Below are positions 60,520-64,000 of a stretch of 64,000 nucleotides of DNA, piece by piece. The notes under the pieces were generated by a model that was not told the origin of the DNA, did no database searches, and was given only the letters and a program-made list of their open reading frames with translations. The stretch is from Ceratodon purpureus (Eukaryota; Streptophyta; Bryopsida; Pseudoditrichales; Ditrichaceae): NCBI GenBank assembly GCA_014871385.1, contig CM026423.1, positions 6,486,967 to 6,550,966 of the forward strand, read 5' to 3'. The position numbers were made by a program, and so were the translations under genes. The number at the start of each line of letters is the position of its first letter. Position 1 is the first letter of the stretch.

Positions 60520-60902
60520 AGGGGGGGCGCGAGTTTCTGCAGGCGGGGGGGCGCGAGCGTGTGCAGGGGGCGCGAGTTTCTCCAGGTGGGGGGGCGCGAG
60601 CTTCTCTTTCCAGGGGGGGGGCGCGAGCTTTTCCAGGGGGGGGGCGCGAGCTTTTCCAGGGGGGGGCGCGAGCTTCTCCAGGGGGGGGCGCGAGCTTCTC
60701 CAACAGGGGGGGCGCGAGCTTCTCGGGGGGGGGGGGGGGGGGGCGCGAGCTTCTCCAAGGGGGGGCGCGAGCTTTTTCAAGGGGGGGGGGCGCAACCTAC
60801 TGCAAAGGGGGCGCGAGCTTCTCAGAGGGGGGGCGCGAGCTTCTGGAAGGGGGGGGCGCGAGCTTCCAGAGGGGGGGGGCGCGAGCGGGTTCAGGGGGGG
60901 GG
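60520..60902 (+). repeat. G-rich CGCGAGC array B
   Basis: About 17-18 units of roughly 20 bp with consensus CGCGAGCTTCTCCAGGGGG, all in the same direction as array A. One G run is about 18 nt. The outermost unit near the kinase switches to a GGGTTCAG spacer, the form used in array C. The sequence is strongly G-quadruplex prone on this strand. Confidence 0.9.
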
Positions 60903-61118
60903 CACCCTTGTACGAGGGGCAGTCCCGGTGAATGGGCCATACAGTTTTTTCATTTTTTTTTAAAAAACAATTTTTCATTCCATTACAAAACCAACAATAC
61001 CATTTCATGTTCCACCAAGGCATGTATACGCCGAAAAAACGATTTATTAAAATATTCGAAATGTGCAAACAAGGCCACATAGGCAATCAAAATGTTCCAA
61101 ACGTAATTCACTATGGAA
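60903..61118. other. Spacer downstream of the kinase gene
   Basis: Short AT-rich stretch that probably includes the kinase 3' UTR. Nothing else was recognised. Confidence 0.35.
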
Positions 61119-62699
61119 CTACAATGTGTATCTAAAACAACCATTGGGAGCTTGGAAGTTGTAAGGGGGGCTCATCAAATCATTCACAACTTTTGCAAGT
61201 GAAAGCCTCTTTGTAGGATCTTCGTTAAGCAAGCCATCCAACTTTGATGAGAATACAATCTTTGAGATTGAATCCTTGAAGAGTTCTGGGCAATCTTCTT
61301 CTCTCCATATTGTCTTTGCCAAATGGCCTACCGAAAATGCATCAGATAGCGTCGTACATGGATGCATCCTCTTCATGCGCTCCAAATTCCGTTCCTCATC
61401 ATCTTTTTTGCCATATAAAAAGAACAACTCCGGTGCAACTCCTACCCTCCTCTTCTTTACTTGTACAAGTTCATCGGGGTCCATCACACCATAAGGGGAG
61501 GCCTTGTTCTCAATGACTCTGCTTGCCACACCCCAATCGCACACACCAATATATACTTTATTCTTGTCATGAGGTGGAAAGTGGAGTAGAATGTTGGATG
61601 GCGTTAAGTCGTTGTGGAGGATTTCAGCCTTATGGACTATGTCCATAACGTAGATGAGACTCCACGCCAACATTCCCCGATTCTTTCGGTAGGCAACAAT
61701 TCTTTGGCACTCTTCCATGGGCATATCCCTCGACTTCAAAATTTCTTTGTAATCTATTGCCTCGGATGCCTTCTCATTTATCTTGAGGAAGTTGCGGAGG
61801 CAATCTCCATTCCACCACAGGGTATAAGCTTCCATGGTCTTAGCGTGAATGGCCCAAAATTTTATCACACCCGGATGCTCTACGGGGTTAACCGTGGCCT
61901 CAATCGCCCGTTCCTCTCGCTTCTTCACTTCGGTTTTAGCCTTGGAAAGTTTTCCCGCAAATTCTATGTGAATTGGAATTTTCTTCATATTGGCTATTCG
62001 CACTTTTCGCACTTTGCCATACCCCCCCTCGGCATTGAAGCCAGATAATGGCACAACCTTGGCCGTAACCGGAATCCATATCAATGCACCATACATGTGT
62101 GCCTCCAATGCTGAGTTCAATGCTTGCTCATTCCAAGGCATAATCTTTGTTTTCCCCTTAGAACATCTCTGACATGCCTCCTGAACCGTTGTCAGTTTTT
62201 GAATAAACACTTTGTCTTGGTTGCTCCAATCTTCGCCTTGTGGTTTCTTGACATGTGATTCAAACACATGAATGACATTTGTCGTAGCACTACTCACTTG
62301 TTGTGTCAACCACTTCGGGCTGTAAAAATACTTCGTCTTGCAATCCATGTACATCTCTGATCCTTCCAATGCGCTCCAAAATTCCCTTTCCAAATCACGT
62401 TGGAGGTTGTAGATACCATTCTCTCCGTGATCAAGGTACATTGCCTTCAACATTCGTATGGTACGGGCCTTGTAGTACTCGACGGCCACCTTCCTGATGA
62501 AATGCGTATACTCCAATGGTGGATAACCGTCATCCTTCTCGTGCGCTGGTATACTCTTCTTCTTTTTACCCTTCGAGCTAGATGAAGGAGTAGAACCACT
62601 AGAACCATGAGGTGTTACGCAACTCATAGGGTCCACCGCATCTGGAGCATCCAAGTCCACATACATAGGCCGCTTGCCGGAGCCTTGTCTAGAAGACAT
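61119..62699 (-). CDS. Divergent protein kinase
   Basis: A 526-residue ORF; the ATG at 62699 (MSSRQGSGKRP) is chosen because upstream codons overlap array sequence and lie before a good acceptor (TTTTTTTTCAG), which suggests a 5' UTR intron. The kinase domain fills the C-terminal half. It has a glycine-rich loop GGYGKV (225-230), the beta-3 Lys250 in EFAGK, an HRD equivalent HNDLTPSN (362-369) and a DFG equivalent CDWG (Asp388). APE is at 422-424. The key Lys and both Asp residues remain, so activity is possible despite the HND and DWG changes. The N-terminal half (about 1-215) is unrecognised. It is flanked by G-rich arrays B and C and co-oriented with the hAT transposase, suggesting a captured passenger gene. 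Not a typical receptor-like kinase: no transmembrane or signal segment is seen. Confidence 0.8.
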   Translation of the reverse strand: MSSRQGSGKRPMYVDLDAPDAVDPMSCVTPHGSSGSTPSSSSKGKKKKSIPAHEKDDGYPPLEYTHFIRKVAVEYYKARTIRMLKAMYLDHGENGIYNLQRDLEREFWSALEGSEMYMDCKTKYFYSPKWLTQQVSSATTNVIHVFESHVKKPQGEDWSNQDKVFIQKLTTVQEACQRCSKGKTKIMPWNEQALNSALEAHMYGALIWIPVTAKVVPLSGFNAEGGYGKVRKVRIANMKKIPIHIEFAGKLSKAKTEVKKREERAIEATVNPVEHPGVIKFWAIHAKTMEAYTLWWNGDCLRNFLKINEKASEAIDYKEILKSRDMPMEECQRIVAYRKNRGMLAWSLIYVMDIVHKAEILHNDLTPSNILLHFPPHDKNKVYIGVCDWGVASRVIENKASPYGVMDPDELVQVKKRRVGVAPELFFLYGKKDDEERNLERMKRMHPCTTLSDAFSVGHLAKTIWREEDCPELFKDSISKIVFSSKLDGLLNEDPTKRLSLAKVVNDLMSPPYNFQAPNGCFRYTL

Positions 62700-62873
62700 C
62701 GCAAAGTAAATCCCTGAAAAAAAAATGCAACAACTTCCCCCCCCCGCCCCAATGAAGACTTCCCACATAAGCAGTTCCAAGCAAGGCGTGTTTTCACACG
62801 TCAGGACAAGGAGCCGCAGTGGGAAGGAGTGAGGGGGGCGAGAGCTTCTCCCCACCTTATATAGTCCCCACGG
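62700..62873. promoter_or_regulatory. Kinase 5' leader/intron and single array-like unit
   Basis: Contains the candidate 5' UTR intron acceptor and, at about 62834-62850, one degenerate unit GGGGGGCGAGAGCTTCTCC in the orientation and spacer form of array B. Confidence 0.4.
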
Positions 62874-63083
62874 ACCCGCTCGCGCCCCCCCCCTGAACCC
62901 GCTCGCGCCCCCCTGTACCCGCTCGCGCCCCCCCCCCTATACCCGTTCGCGCCCCCCCCCCCCCCCCCCCCGTACCCGCTCGCGCCCCCCCACCCGCTCG
63001 CGCCCCTGTACCCGCTCGCGCCCATACCCGTCCGCGCCCCCCCCAACCCGTTCGCGCCCCCTCAGACCCGCTCGCGCCCCCCC
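62874..63083 (-). repeat. CGCGAGC array C, inverted relative to A and B
   Basis: About ten units read on the minus strand as CGCGAGCGGGTACAGGGGGG. The array is upstream of the kinase gene and in opposite orientation to arrays A and B. It includes a C run of about 20 nt. Confidence 0.9.
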
Positions 63084-63230
63084 TTCCATTGTAATTCGAT
63101 CTCATTTTTTATTTTGTATTTCTCTTCTGGAAATAGTGAAATCTCTACACTACTTTCTAAGAGAAAAAAATAAAATAAAACAAATTAAAAAATACAAAGT
63201 ATTGGGATTTTATACTTGCACAACCTCTCA
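63084..63230. other. Spacer between array C and the satellite
   Basis: AT-rich sequence without a gene or clear repeat. Confidence 0.35.
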
Positions 63231-64000
63231 TGCAGCTCTAGCCTCTCTTCCACTCCATGCTATTGATTTAATTGTAAAACGTCTATCTCCCAAACCAATT
63301 GCGTCGATCCCTTATTTATGATTCTTTATAATATGTTAGAGCATTGTAGGATCCGTATGTACAATGCATTATAGTTTTTATGTTATTAAACTGTAATCCT
63401 ACGTATTTCCACACCATGCTATTCTTTTTATTTTATTCCTTTTATATCTTCCACTCCATGCTATTGATTTGATTTTATTCCGTTTATATGCCAAACCAAT
63501 TGCATCGAGCCCTTCTTTATGATTCTTTATATTTTTAATTATATGTTAGAGCATTGTAGGATCCATATGTTCAATGCATTATATTTTTTATTTTTTTAAA
63601 CTCTAATCGAACTCTCTTCCACACCATGCTATTCTTTTTATTTTATTCCTTTTATATCTTCCACTCCATGCTATTGATTTAATTTTATTCCGTTTATATG
63701 CCAAACCAATTGCATCGAGCCCTTCTTTATGATTCTTTATATTTTTAATTATATGTTAGAGCATTGTAGGATCCATATGTTCAATGCATTATATTTTTTA
63801 TTTTTTTAAACTCTAATCGAACTCTCTTCCACACCATGCTATTCTTTTTATTTTAATCCCTTTATCTCTTCCACTCCATGCTATTGATTTAATTTTATTC
63901 CGTTTATATGCCAAACCAATTGCATCGAGCCCTTCTTTATGATTCTTTATATTTTTAATTATATGTTAGAGCATTGTAGGATCCATATGTTCAATGCATT
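63231..64000. repeat. 210-bp AT-rich tandem repeat (satellite-like), runs off the window
   Basis: The word CCACACCATGCTATTC recurs with exact 210-bp spacing (units 63421-63630, 63631-63840 and 63841 onward), and a diverged unit precedes them at about 63231-63420. Each unit includes GCCAAACCAATTGCATCGAG and TTAGAGCATTGTAGGATCC. The array continues past the right edge. Confidence 0.9.

Noticed and set aside
60396..61086. Frames of up to 219 codons across array B
   Set aside because: Open only because the roughly 20-bp repeat lacks stops; no start context or domain.
62801..63105. Gly/Arg-rich frames across array C
   Set aside because: Repeat-derived low-complexity frames.
1..64000. CRISPR arrays, bacterial operons or a viral genome
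   Set aside because: Repeats present are satellites, MITEs or G-rich arrays in a spliced plant nuclear context; no cas genes or viral replication or capsid genes were seen.

Overview
This is nuclear DNA from a land plant. Evidence: spliced genes with GT-AG introns; organelle-targeted housekeeping proteins (a mitochondrial TypA/BipA-like GTPase and a chalcone-isomerase-fold fatty-acid-binding protein); and plant-type transposons (L1 LINE, CACTA/En-Spm, hAT, several MITEs). One gene encodes a diterpene synthase with both the class II (DVDD) and class I (DDYFD) motifs. Such bifunctional copalyl diphosphate/kaurene synthases are typical of bryophytes and some lycophytes, so a bryophyte-grade plant is my best guess. 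The species cannot be fixed from sequence alone.

Layout. 1-5 kb is AT-rich and gene-poor, with two related inverted-repeat elements. 5.3-5.5 kb holds one orphan exon-like block. 6.9-13.3 kb holds two divergent genes: a TypA-like GTPase (minus, one exon) and a FAP1-like gene (plus, five exons), separated by 1.06 kb with telo-box motifs. 15.6-15.9 kb is a PIF/Harbinger-type MITE. 16.5-23.6 kb is a nearly full-length L1 LINE with intact ORF2, a 39-nt poly(A) and a probable target-site duplication (TSD). 24.5-24.8 kb is a Stowaway-like MITE. 24.8-33.8 kb has no recognisable gene but holds a Mutator-like MITE and a second copy of a dispersed repeat. 33.8-37.8 kb is the ten-exon diterpene synthase, which joins in frame into 872 residues.

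From about 39.2 kb the window is dominated by mobile DNA. A CACTA-type end lies at 39,179 and a CACTA TNP2 transposase lies on the minus strand at 49.4-54.1 kb. Between them are four minus-strand ORFs of unknown function, two of them paralogous. The TNP2 gene is broken by a 739-bp inverted-repeat element in an exon; apart from that its three exons join in frame. A divergent three-exon gene of unknown function follows at 54.8-56.4 kb. 56.5-63.1 kb holds a hAT transposase and a divergent protein kinase, both on the minus strand, interleaved with three arrays of short G-rich units built on a CGCGAGC core. The window ends in a 210-bp tandem repeat.

The clearest metabolic gene is the diterpene synthase, predicted to make an ent-copalyl-diphosphate-derived tetracyclic diterpene in plastids. 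The most unusual structure is the array-hAT-array-kinase-array block.
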